64,000 nucleotides of DNA from Perkinsus olseni (Eukaryota > Perkinsozoa > Perkinsida > Perkinsidae). The DNA lies in contig JABANP010000002.1 of assembly GCA_013115135.1 (NCBI GenBank), positions 186,001 to 250,000 on the forward strand, read 5' to 3'. The first letter of the stretch is position 1. The number at the start of each line of letters is the position of its first letter. Positions 47,029-56,881 of this stretch are shown in pieces. Under the pieces are notes generated by a model that saw only the letters and a program-made list of their open reading frames with translations, searched no databases and had not been told where the DNA came from. Both the position numbers and the translations under genes were made by a program.

Positions 47029-47619
47029 TCATGCAGCCTCGATTGGCTGGAGATCGTGACATCTCCCTTGGGCACTACAGAATGCTCGTATGATGCCCCG
47101 ACCAGAAACCTCCCACAATCCGTCACAGCAGCCCAGGCCGTGCGCCACGCGTCGAATCGTCTGCTTGTGGACACCTCGGTTAGGAGCACAATAAAGCTCG
47201 CCATTGAGAGTCCCCATGAATAAACTGTCCGATGCAGCATGCAGTAAAGTGCTGACCACCAGCACTCTGTGCTCCTTCTCGACTTGCCGGACAACCGACC
47301 GATGTATCGGATGGAGGCCTCCACGCCTCGAGTACCTGTGCGGCTCCTTCAGGACCTTCACCATGAATTGCCACACGGGGCTGGCGATAACGCTGAGAAT
47401 ACCGTAGTGTTCGAGCAGGCCGTCGTCGCGCATCTCGGTCATTGAGTCTACTCGGGTGGTGGCCAAAAGAGCCCAGACCTCAGACGCGATGCTGCTGTCT
47501 CCTACACAGCAGTTGCGGAGCCGACAGCTCATAATTGCCAACCTGAGCGGCAGCGACGAGCGAGCGGGCACCAGTTTGGAGTGAGATTGAAAAAAGAACT
47601 CCAAGAATGAGAACAGCAC
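47029..47619 (-). CDS. Lineage-specific protein, paralogue A
   Basis: A 196-codon uninterrupted frame. The start MLFSFLEFFFQSHSKLVPA may be a weak signal sequence. The C-terminal half aligns with the neighbouring frame at 47753-48367: VEKEHRVLVVSTLLHAASD, LFMGTLNGELYCAP, HGLGCCDGLWEVSGRGIIR and GRCHDLQPIE correspond to VEQMHQVYVVSTLVHFESE, LLMGTVTGELFCAP, RGLGCCDGLYDVSNNGTIR and GWCRDLMPV. The GLGCCDGL core with conserved paired Cys suggests disulphides or metal binding. The N-terminal halves also keep a VKVLK(E/G)P(H/R)xR motif. I recognise no family; two tandem copies show it is a real and duplicating gene. Confidence 0.65.
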   Translation of the reverse strand: MLFSFLEFFFQSHSKLVPARSSLPLRLAIMSCRLRNCCVGDSSIASEVWALLATTRVDSMTEMRDDGLLEHYGILSVIASPVWQFMVKVLKEPHRYSRRGGLHPIHRSVVRQVEKEHRVLVVSTLLHAASDSLFMGTLNGELYCAPNRGVHKQTIRRVAHGLGCCDGLWEVSGRGIIRAFCSAQGRCHDLQPIEAA

Positions 47620-47752
47620 CGAGTGGACGTCCTGCCTCTTAACGGCCTTTTCCGACTAACGCAAATCGGCGTGTCGATAAAGAAACGTTTATTGCTAGTG
47701 AAGCAGGCGTCATTCAGCAAGTGATAATAATGAAATGCAATTCTACTGCTCT

Positions 47753-48367
47753 CTACTGCACGGGCATCAGATCCCGGCACCACCCCTTAGCCCGACTGAA
47801 GGCTCTAATAGTCCCGTTATTCGACACGTCATAGAGACCATCGCAGCAGCCCAGGCCCCTCGCGAGGAGTATGGGGGTCTCATCGACAGGCGTGTTACCG
47901 GGAAGAGGGGGAGGGGGCGCACAGAAGAGCTCGCCCGTGACCGTGCCCATGAGCAGGGCCTCCGACTCGAAGTGGACTAGGGTGCTGACCACGTACACTT
48001 GATGCATCTGCTCAACACGCTGAACCATGGCCCGCTGCCAGGGCGAAGAGGCCCGGCGCCTGAGGGAGGGATGGCCCTCCCTCATCATACGGAGCATGAA
48101 CTCGAACTCCTGACCACTGGTCACGCTGTTGCGGTGCTCCAAGCGATCGCGAGGTCCCTTGAGGACCTTCACGCGGTCGAAGTGGGCTCGCGAGAGGAAC
48201 TCCCACACAACAGAGCGAATGGCGCCGTCTCCGGTGTCCGAGTCCTTCATTCGGGCGTCCAGCAGAGCTAACTTCTGCGGGAGGGAAGATCGTTGGCCAG
48301 CCGACATAAAAGGGAGAAAAAAGACTGCACAGTGGTAGCCATCAGCCTCTACCCAACACGACCTCAA
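47753..48367 (-). CDS. Lineage-specific protein, paralogue B
   Basis: A 204-codon frame, tandem to and in the same direction as paralogue A, 133 bp apart. The N-terminus GYHCAVFFLPFMSAGQRSS is hydrophobic and could be a signal. The alternative start MSAGQRSSLPQKLALLDAR aligns well with the SLPLRLAIM segment of paralogue A. Shared motifs: FxxRVKVLKGPRDRLEHRN, YVVSTLVHFESEALLMGTV, TGELFCAP, ARGLGCCDGLYDVSNNGTI and SRAKGWCRDLMPV. Identity is moderate, so this is not a recent duplicate, and conservation is concentrated around Cys and Gly. Unknown function. Confidence 0.65.
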   Translation of the reverse strand: MRSCWVEADGYHCAVFFLPFMSAGQRSSLPQKLALLDARMKDSDTGDGAIRSVVWEFLSRAHFDRVKVLKGPRDRLEHRNSVTSGQEFEFMLRMMREGHPSLRRRASSPWQRAMVQRVEQMHQVYVVSTLVHFESEALLMGTVTGELFCAPPPPLPGNTPVDETPILLARGLGCCDGLYDVSNNGTIRAFSRAKGWCRDLMPVQ

Positions 48368-48391
48368 GATGATATTGAAAAAAGTTAAGTG

Positions 48392-50881
48392 TCAGGTGAA
48401 GACTTTGAGTCGCTCCTTGATGTGATCTCTACAGAGGGGACATTCCGAGCCGAGCCTTTCGCTACATCGGGTGCAGACACACATGTGGCGACACGGCATG
48501 AGCACAACGGTACCTGATACGATGGGTGACAGCCGAGATACTCGACGCTGCGCCTACGGAGTTCTGTCTGGCATACCACACACAGTGACTCGTCCTTGAG
48601 GCTCTTGGAGGTGTCCGGGCCTGTTGGGGAGGACACAAACTCAGTATCCAATAATGAGTGAAAAATTCCGAAGAAGAACGTGGCTCGATGGTATATCATG
48701 AACGTGCCGCAACTATCGGTATACCCCTGATGTATAATAAAACGATGGGCGTTTAAAGGAATACTGATAGGTGATGGGTACCCTGACTGACACGATATAG
48801 CAGCTACACCCTACGGTGACAATACTCAGACTATGCATGACAGCAACGCAGTCATAGTGCCGTACCCGTCTCATGTTCTTTCTCCCGTCTGCGGGCCTCC
48901 TGCTTCAGCCTCTATGGCCTGGCCTTTCAACCGCCGTACTTTACCAGTGAGGAACTCCATCCGCTCTTCCAGACCATGCCACTCCAGCTGAGCTCGTGGG
49001 GAACTCTGAACGGCAGCAACGAGCTGACGGCAGTCCGAGAGTAGCATCGCGTCCATCGCACCTTCAACTTCAGCGTTGTACGACAGCAAGGCGTCGTCTA
49101 GTTGATCCAGTCTCGACACAATGTCGTGGAAGGTCCGGGACTCTCCTAAACCCAGTGCTTGATAATAGGACGTTCCAGCGGCGATTGCCTACGATGCTTG
49201 GAGGGCGGCTGCTGCTGCGCGGTCTCGTCGAACGGCTCGGTGAGTTCTCCGCTGCCCTCAACTTGTGGTGACGGCATCTCGTCAACACGACGCTCGGCAG
49301 TCGATGAGGATGACGAAGATGAAGAGCCTCCCTTCACTTCAGCCTCCTCATCCTCCCGAACCGGCGAGGAGCTGCTTGACGCTGCACCATGCTCTCCCTT
49401 CAATGGAGATTTCCCTTCGCCCGGATGCGCTCGAGAGGAGTTCTGCGCTCTCGCCGACCGCCTGACAACAGGCGGTAGAACGGCAGCCGTCAGCAGAGGT
49501 GAACTCACGATGTGGCGCCCATCGCTAACGGGGTTATGCCATCATAGGCCTTCTTGTGAGGGTCTGCTTTGTACTCTAGAAGGACCCTCGCCACCGAGCG
49601 CATCTCTCCCTCCACAGCCAAGGTGTAGAGGGGTGTAACTGTGACGATGTATGAGCTGAACTGCGCTGCTGCTGCCGGAGTACCCGAAAGCGTCCTGCAC
49701 GTTCGGGTCGGCGCCAGCATGTAAGAGGGCCCGAGCAGTGTCAGCTGACTTGGCAGAGAAGAGCAGAGAGCTCGGCCTGGCATCACCACTCATCGCCAGA
49801 CACGGGGCCAACCGAGGACGAGGTCTTGCCGGCACTCACACTTTAGCGCCCGCCCGGATGAGCTCCTCGGCCATGTCCGCATGGTCCGCTCTGACCTGTG
49901 CTGCTAGGGGGGTTAGTCTATGACGATTGAGACCTTCCAAGTCGACGCCTAGGGCAGAAGGGACGATGACACCCTCAAGTGGGTGACGCCGCGACGTCGC
50001 CAGCCGGCTCCTGTCACCAACTCCCGGACGAGATCAACGAGATTCGGAAGTTCCGAATCGGAGCCCCGCGGTTACCGCCATTCGAGGCGGATCTCCGTTC
50101 GACACCACACCGCTGCGGCACCCACCTGGGTAGTCCAAGAGGAGGGCTAATGCGTAGGAGTTGTTGCAAACGTGAAGGACCTGAGGACCACCGGAGTGAC
50201 GAAAGAAGTTGGCCACTACCCGCTGCCTACACTGTTCCTGAGCTGGCACTTGGCAGCCAGCAGCATCCTCACAATGGTCGCAGCAACCTTCCCGCTCTCG
50301 GGATTCATGACCTGACGGGTCATCCAAGACTGCTTGCCTCTACTGTTTGGATGGGCTTACGGCGTAGTGTAACGCATTAAAGCCCGTAGTCGAGTCAGCG
50401 TATTTAACAGCAGAGGGACGCGTCTCGATGATCGCCTTCACCACTCCAGAATGGCCGTTCCTAGAACGGCATGGGCCGTACTCCCGGCAGGAAGCACCCC
50501 ACCACCCACCTCGCTGCTTCACAGAGCGCCAGGCCTAGGTCACTGTCACTGTAGCGCCCGGAAGCCAAGAGGAACGGATTTGCTGGTATGGACTCGGAAG
50601 AGACAGTGGTCGTGTTGTCCGAGTCCCGCAGCAATAGCCGCACAATCTGACGATGATTCAATCGCCCCGGACTACCACTATCACCGCGTCTTTACGTCGG
50701 TCTTGCCGCCTTTGGCAGCGCTCAGTAGGGCCTGTCCAGCCACTGCACCTCTAGAGGACGATGACGATGATGAATGTGACCTCTGCTTCGGTTCCGGGCC
50801 CGAACCGTGCCTGGGTTTTCGTGACGGAGTGTCGCCCGTGTCATTGTCCACTGACTGTTGCCGCATGATTCGGACCAGCAA
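48392..50881 (-). CDS. Ankyrin-repeat RING-finger protein (candidate E3 ubiquitin ligase)
   Basis: The C-terminus holds a C3HC4 RING: CVVCQTELR joined over a 44-nt GTAGG...TCAG intron to TVVLMPCRHMCVCTRCSER, LGSECPLCRDHIKERLKVF and TGA at 48392-48394. All eight zinc ligands are present, of the type CxxC...PCRHMCVC...CPLC seen in E3 ligases. Upstream are ankyrin motifs: RQIVRLLLRDSDNT (about 50600), HSGVVKAIIETRPSAVKYA with GFNALHYAVSPS (about 50350-50450), HADMAEELIRAGAKV (about 49850), ADTARALLHAGADPNVQDA with FGYTPLH (49640-49750) and SVARVLLEYKADPHKKAYD with GITPLAMGAT (49510-49600). A Ser-rich acidic linker (49280-49400) and a coiled-coil piece (48871-49119) separate ankyrins from the RING. 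Start MLVRIMRQQSVDNDTGD at 50881 or its inner Met. The frame slips by +1 inside the last ankyrin (TPLH to LAVEG). Confidence 0.75.
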
Positions 50882-51740
50882 AACACAGCTTGAAGGAGCA
50901 TGCCTACCCCCTCACCACCGACCTCCTCTGGAGTGATTGATAGACAGGTAACGCAGGCCGACAGTACGAGGTCACGCAGAGTAACGGGTTAAGTTCAGCG
51001 GCAATGAACGCGGTGGTGGGAAACGAAGTGAAACGACAGGAAGGGCAATGTTCTCAAGGGGGGCTCGATAGCAGGAGGGCACTTTAAAAGTGAAAACCTC
51101 CGGCCGGCTGCTGGTTGGCACCGAACGACCCTGCCGTGGCGGAACCTGACACCCACGGCGATATCCACGCATAGCCCTACGCTGTGACACCGGCCGCGAC
51201 CCCATCGAGAAACAGCGGTAAGTGCGGCGAAGGACCGAAACGAGGATGGAAGATGCTCACTATGATGATACCGGATAGCGAAGGTTCGAAGCGTTCAAAG
51301 CGATCCCCGAATGTTCCGAGATGAAGGGATCGTGTATGAGACGGCTGGGGGTGGGAAGCTCACCCGCAGTAGCAAAACCGGAATTAGTGCTGTCCATATC
51401 CTCGAGGCCATCATCGTCCTCCTCTACAGGGAAGTAGCTCTCCAGAATATGTACCGCCTGACAACAGCAGGCAGATGAGTGGAGCCTAAGTCCACCCCTC
51501 GATTGAATACCTCCAAACCCGTTTTCGGCGATACAGTCACTACCGTTGTTGATCTACATGAGTGTCAGAATACAACCAGACGACACTGTATGACGGTATA
51601 AAAACACGGCAAGAGTCCAGATGGCATCCGAGGTCGAAGCTAGACCTCCATGATGACGAGTGTTTGCCTGGTTGACGAGGCGCCGCACCACAGCCACCAA
51701 TCAAGATGTCTGCCTTAACCGAGACAGCAACCCCAGCTAT
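50882..51740. other. Intergenic region
   Basis: This lies between the 5' end of the ankyrin-RING gene and the 3' end of importin alpha. A minus frame (50972-51205) is Arg/Pro-rich without motifs. I support no gene here. Confidence 0.3.
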
Positions 51741-53866
51741 ACCACACCACTACCTTTCTCATAGATGGCATCATTCCTATCACCCTGTAGATCCTCTATC
51801 TTTGTCATACCGTCGGCCTCCTCGATCAGGTGCAGGTACCTGCGGGGCACCATTTCCTACCAAGGCTGTTGACGGACCCTCTCTTACGGATTCTCTGTGA
51901 AGTCAGGGTTCCTTTCCTGAGCCAATACTCCAACCTAAGAAACCGGGGCCTGGCTAGAGCGAGTGAGCTGCGCAGTCGCCTCGTACCCTGAGTATGTTGT
52001 CGATGCCTTCTAAACAGCAGCCCACTATCTTGGTATCCGTGACGTCAAGGAGGTCACACAATGGCTTGATGCAGCCATTCTGGACGAGGTAATCCACCTG
52101 CTCAGGTGTACCGCCAGCAGTAGCGTTGGAGACGGCCCTGAGCTCAACAGCAGCTCATCGCTGCCCTGCTCGGATGAGGAGGTACTTACCAGGCGGCTTC
52201 CTTCTTAACGTCGAACTCGGCGTTGGTCAGCAACTCGATCAGCTTGCCGAACAACTGAATGGGCATCCATAAACAGCGACCAGACCACAGTCCTCTTTAG
52301 TACCCCCTTATTGATGCACTCCTGGATCTGCTCTCGGTTCCCGGCTGTGATGTTGGAGATAGACCAGCAGGCTTCCTTCCGGAGGTTCTGACGACCGAGC
52401 GCATAGCGAAGCTCTACCCCTGTGATACAGTCCGTACCTTCTTAGGGCTGTACAAGAGAGCGTGCAGCGGCTCAAGTCCCCCGCAGTTGATGACCTGTTG
52501 GGTCTGCTTGTCATCCCCAGTCACGATATTACCCACCGCTCCTGATGGGGAAACACTAGATCACTCTTCTAGGGAGAGATGGCTTCTTACTGAGAGCTGG
52601 GGTCTGCACCAAGGGGCTATCGTGTTTTAATAACTCCACCAGTCGTGGGCATGCACCAGTATCGAGCACAGCTTGGATACGCTCACTCGGACCGTCGGTG
52701 ACATAAGAGAGAGCCCAGCAGGCGTCGGTGATCACCTCGACCTGACCAACATTCCAGTGACGCCATGCCTATCGGACTGTGATGGGTGAGGTTACGTCAT
52801 TGCTATTTATGAGTTGGGAGAGGAGTGGTAGGGCGGGCGCTATAGCCTCGAGAGGGGGCTGAGGCTTCCCACGGCATAAGTTGGAAAGAGCCCAAGTCGC
52901 ATTGCGGAAGAGAGAGAACTTGTCAGAGTCGTTAAACAAGTTCATCATCCCCGGCAGCACGTTGGCCTCGAGGACCTACGAGAAAGGATTCCAGCATGGT
53001 TGGACCGTCACTCTATCAGTACCATGTCCCGCAGTCTGGGAGAGTCACCAGCGATGTTGCCGAGGGCCCACACAGCTTGCTCACGGACTTCCGCGTCTGG
53101 GGAGCCCAACAGAGCAATGAACAATGGGATAGTGCCTGTTGTGAGATGACGTGAAGGGTAAGGAGGGTCAGGGGTGGCCTACCAGCAGCCACAACAGTCT
53201 CAGTCTGAGCTCGAGTACCGCTAGCGATATTAGTGAGAACCTATAGGGATGGTAATGACTGGGATTCTTTATGGTAGCGGGAGTACTACCCAGGCCGCTT
53301 CAAACTGAAGCTTCGGCCGCTGAGTGTCCTGCAGGAAAACTACCATGCGGGGTACGAGCCCTGCGTCGATGACCTGGACCGAGCAATGGCAAGTATCCAA
53401 GGTTGAAGCGAGTACAATGCAAAATCATTACGTATTGTATCGGAGGGTTCTTCTCTATAGACAGTAGCCTTCGGACGTACTGAGTCGCCTTGAACTGAGT
53501 GTCAGGGTCAGCAGCATTACACCCGACCACTGCCTCCTGCAGCTCGGCAAGGTTGGCGTACCCGACGAGGTGGCCGACTGGCCGGAGGCTGATGGAACCA
53601 CGATGACTACCCGCCTAGTACCACTTCCACTACTACCACCAGTCAGGTCTGAGCCCTCCACGTCCATACGACGCCTGTGGGCCAGCTGTTTCTCTTTCTC
53701 AGCCTTCCGGATCTGGACTGCCTCGTCCTCTCTTCGACGTCGGGAGTCCTCGAAGTCCCCGGTCTGTCAATAAGTCAGCATTCGTCGGCTGCCACGGTGA
53801 TGAGCCCATCCGTACTTTCTTGTAGTTCCTCCGTCGGGCAGCTATCCGATCTTCAATATTTGACAT
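51740..53866 (-). CDS. Importin alpha (karyopherin alpha)
   Basis: Importin alpha carries NLS proteins into the nucleus with importin beta. Start ATG 53866, [19 protein letters not shown], begins the basic importin-beta-binding region, continued by [19 protein letters not shown] after an intron. ARM repeats follow: [92 protein letters not shown] (about 52320-52380), [19 protein letters not shown] (about 52190-52250) and [15 protein letters not shown] (about 51985-52020), in the usual order. The C-terminal acidic helix reads [19 protein letters not shown] then DRNDAIYEK at about 51750-51840; the exact stop depends on one last intron. Divergent from the zinc-finger gene, 215 bp apart. Confidence 0.88.
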
Positions 53867-54081
53867 TACTAATCGTTAAGGAACGGTAGTATTTGCTGCT
53901 ATGAGAAGAGAGCTTGAGTTTCTGGGCGCGCGCGTTGTAAAAATCTCGAAAATCTTGCAATCTTGCATTTTCCTAAGAGGGTCAGCTTGGCGCGGAATTT
54001 GCCCCACCATCAACCTTCTACTAACACGACACGTCAGTCGTGTTCCGTTGGTACATCCCTTGTTAACAGCGGGCATCGAAA
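53867..54081. promoter_or_regulatory. Divergent promoter region
   Basis: 215 bp separate the start codons of importin alpha (minus) and the zinc-finger gene (plus). No clear core element is visible. Confidence 0.35.
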
Positions 54082-55229
54082 TGACTCTGGCGGATCCGGC
54101 CATACTGTCCTACACCAGACAGGTTCAGGTGAGTACTCTGGGCTCTCTCTGGGGGACCGGTCTCGCTCGGGCCGTTGGTCGCACAGCCGCTGGTCTTAGA
54201 AGAGGCCCCTCCGCGCCTGTCTGAGCTGTTCGGTCCTAGGGACCCCTGCAGCTGTTGTGCTTTGACTTCAGCTCCCTCCCCCTCCGCCTCCCCCGCCGGG
54301 CCCTCCACCCGGGGTAGCGCCTACTGGTGTCGCCTCTCGTCCCCTACCGTCTGTTGATTGTGGGGGCTGGAAGTGTGTCCGATGCGGGAATATCAACTAC
54401 CCTCACAAGCTCTTCTGCAACATGAGGAAGTGCAACGCCCCCAAGCCTCTGGGCAACTGGACTTGTCACGCCTGTGGTGAGGGAGGCCCAGCCCCACTGC
54501 CGTTGGTCGCACAGTCATCTTCTTCAGGTGCCGGCTCCGTGAAGCCATTGGCTCGAGAGTGTGACCATTGCTTGGCTGATCGTAAGACTACAAGGGACGA
54601 GGATGTCCTCCTAGAAGCTCATCGTACTGGCGCCCTGCCCTCGGCCGCTGCTAAGAAAAACTCCTTTGCCCAGGAGTTCCTCGCCGCCCCTTTTGGGTCG
54701 TGGATATGCGTCAAGTGCAACAACGTCAACTGGCCGGCTAGGACTACCTGTAACGGGCGAAACTGCCAAAAGACCAGGGACACAGCTGACATTGATTACA
54801 CCAGGAACTTCAAAGCTGAGCTCGAGAAACGCGGGTTCGCGGTTGATTTGATCAAGATGAACGCGGCTGCAGCCAACGCTCCCACTGTCGAGGTGCCATC
54901 GAGCTCGCCTTTGCCGGGGTCCACTGTGGCTAGCGGAAACATAACGCCAGCTGACACCACCCGTGGTGTGATTGGGGATCTATCGCAGGGCCGTGGTACG
55001 TACGTAGGAGGTGCCAGAGGGCAGTATCCTCCGGGAGTGGGGCACTTCATGAAGGACATGCTGTACAGTGATGTCCCCCCTCCTCCACCTGGGCCGCCGC
55101 CGAGGATCGATCCCCCGGGCAGCTGGATTTGTCCCAAGTTGTGGGAATGTTAATTGGCCCAAGAGGACCCATTGCAATAAGCATGGGTGCGGGGTAGCCA
55201 AGCCCGACCACGTTGTGGAAAGTTCGTAG
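54082..55229 (+). CDS. RanBP2-type zinc-finger protein
   Basis: Three zinc fingers of the W-x-C-x2-C...N...C-x-x-x-C type are visible: GGWKCVRCGNINYPHKLFC (about 54360-54420), GSWICVKCNNVNWPARTTC with NGRNCQKTRD (about 54695-54780) and GSWICP...CGNVNWPKRTHCNKHGC (55118-55190). A further CxxC piece NWTCHACGEGG occurs between. Such fingers bind single-stranded RNA or ubiquitin/Ran, depending on the family. The N-terminus is MTLADPAILSYTRQVQ, then a Pro-rich stretch. Linkers are rich in Ser, Pro and Gly. The last finger is split by a +1 frame break at CCC-A (55133-55136); reading through the shift gives CPSCGNVNW and a stop at 55227-55229, whereas unshifted reading stops at 55151-55153. An RNA-binding role is the likelier one but is inferred. 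Confidence 0.8.
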
Positions 55230-55371
55230 ATGGCAGGTCGCGGCATCATCATTCTTATTCTTACAGTGTTTTATGCTTATTGGCAATGCGATCGCTCCTG
55301 TGGTCGCTTAGAAATTTTCCGTTGTATGAAACCTTCAGTTGTGCAGCCATCGCCTTACATGACATGGTGAG
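55230..55371 (+). CDS. Possible tiny secreted peptide
   Basis: An ATG directly follows the zinc-finger stop codon and opens a 46-codon frame: a hydrophobic start (MAGRGIIILILTVFYAYWQ) then CDRSCGRLEIFRC, three Cys in a short mature part. A GTGAGT donor at the end could extend it. It may equally be 3' untranslated sequence. Confidence 0.2.
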
Positions 55372-55807
55372 TGATTGAACCGTTGTTGGCATGGCACACC
55401 CGTAACGGGGTCAGTGAAGATGACGTTGTGAGTTGCGTTCCGAGTTAAAGGAGCCTTAGGGGCCCTAAAAGTGAGTCTTCCTCCCTTGTCTCGCCATCTA
55501 CTCTTCGCGGCCGTCCATTCTACCGGAATGGGTTTCGCTCATTCCGTCGAGCACTACCGAGGACCCGGCCGTTGCTGGTGTTCAGGAGTAGCTTAGTTTC
55601 CGCGCGGAGTATCTCCTTGAAATAACGGCCATTGAGAGCCTTGATCCTTCAATTTGTTCGTCGGCGCTTCTACTCGCAAGGTTATGACTACCCGGCAGTG
55701 ACCATCCCTGCCCTCCAGTGCATCTACATCCGCTGACATCGCCATTTCCACCAGACTTTATTCCGTGTCGAGTTCCCAGTTGCTAAAACGTCCTCATTCG
55801 GGAAATA
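55372..55807. other. Intergenic region
   Basis: No frame of note on either strand. Nothing supported. Confidence 0.3.
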
Positions 55808-55853
55808 CTATTGAGCATTTCTCACCATCATGAATCGCAACAGCTGAGCCCCG

Positions 55854-56192
55854 TTATGTGGTTGTGTTGGCCAGTACATAGCCAAACCCCGAACGCCTTG
55901 GAATGGAGACCCCTCCATTGAATGCTCGCAGGAGATTGAAATGAAACGGCGACAGCGTAAGAGCCCCCAATTTAAACGGAGGTGGGACATGTTCCACAAA
56001 AGTTGTGTGAGCAGGACATACCACTCCGTTCCCAACTGCCTGCGAATTGAACCAAATAGAACTGTCAAAACCCTTCATTATCAGGCTGGGTGTGTAGCGA
56101 GCACCTGTAACCCATGCGGGGGCGAGATCTGAGTGAATGGCGTGTCGTGCCGAGAGTCGGTCGGAGATCAGCAGCCCACCCCAAGGGGCCAC
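55854..56192 (-). CDS. Hypothetical minus-strand exon
   Basis: A 112-codon frame with balanced composition, GFDSSIWFNSQAVGNGVVC and PPFKLGALTLSPFHFNLLR, may be an exon of a small gene that starts further right. No family is recognised. Confidence 0.25.
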   Translation of the reverse strand: MAPWGGLLISDRLSARHAIHSDLAPAWVTGARYTPSLIMKGFDSSIWFNSQAVGNGVVCPAHTTFVEHVPPPFKLGALTLSPFHFNLLRAFNGGVSIPRRSGFGYVLANTTT

Positions 56193-56537
56193 TAAGTTCG
56201 GGTGGGTAGGCGGAAGTCATCACATCCGAACATCCGAAGTCGCGGGCACTGGCTAAGGCTGGGAACAGAGCAGGCAATACCGCGCGGTGGAACCGGTGAG
56301 GGTGGATAACGGCTGAGAGACCGACAGTCTGGGCAACAACAACGACATGCCAAACACAAAGATCGTTTTATTCCACTTGGCCCGCTTGAGAATTTCGTGG
56401 AGTCTTGCTCTACGAGGGAAGGTCTCATTATTGAACCCGAACTCAACGTATGTGGCACGTCCAATCAGGTGGAGGCATCCAAACTTTGGATGTTATCTTT
56501 GGATTTCAAAGAATGCACTGATTTCTTCCCGCCACTT

Positions 56538-56870
56538 CTAGAGGCACCCATCCACGTCTTTCCAGCATAAGCTCCCGCTTTTCATTTGAGATCCCCACGA
56601 TATAGACCATGCGGCCCTTCCCTTTTCGCTGCTACAGTTTTCTCGCATCATGTGGGATATCCCCATCATCAAAGCGTCTGGTTCTGGCCTAATGTGGGTT
56701 GCTACTATCGCTCGGTCGCCACCGAAGTATTTCACAGCCACCACATTGAATGGTTTCTCTGCCCAACTCACCAACCCAACATTTCGATGAGTCATTCACA
56801 ACACGTTCGAGATATGCATGAAAAGCAGCATAACGACGCAGCAGGCCATCAGCTTGTCATTAAAGTCCAT
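56538..56870 (-). CDS. Putative small secreted protein
   Basis: ATG 56870 opens MDFNDKLMACCVVMLLFMH then ISNVL, a signal-like hydrophobic start. A GTGTTG donor-like site then leads to a possible second exon, SEKGRAAWSISWGSQMKSG then SLCWKDVDGCL (56538-56620). It begins 12 nt beyond the stop of the oxygenase-like gene on the same strand. Only the signal-like start supports it. Confidence 0.25.
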
Positions 56871-56881
56871 CCTTATTTCTT

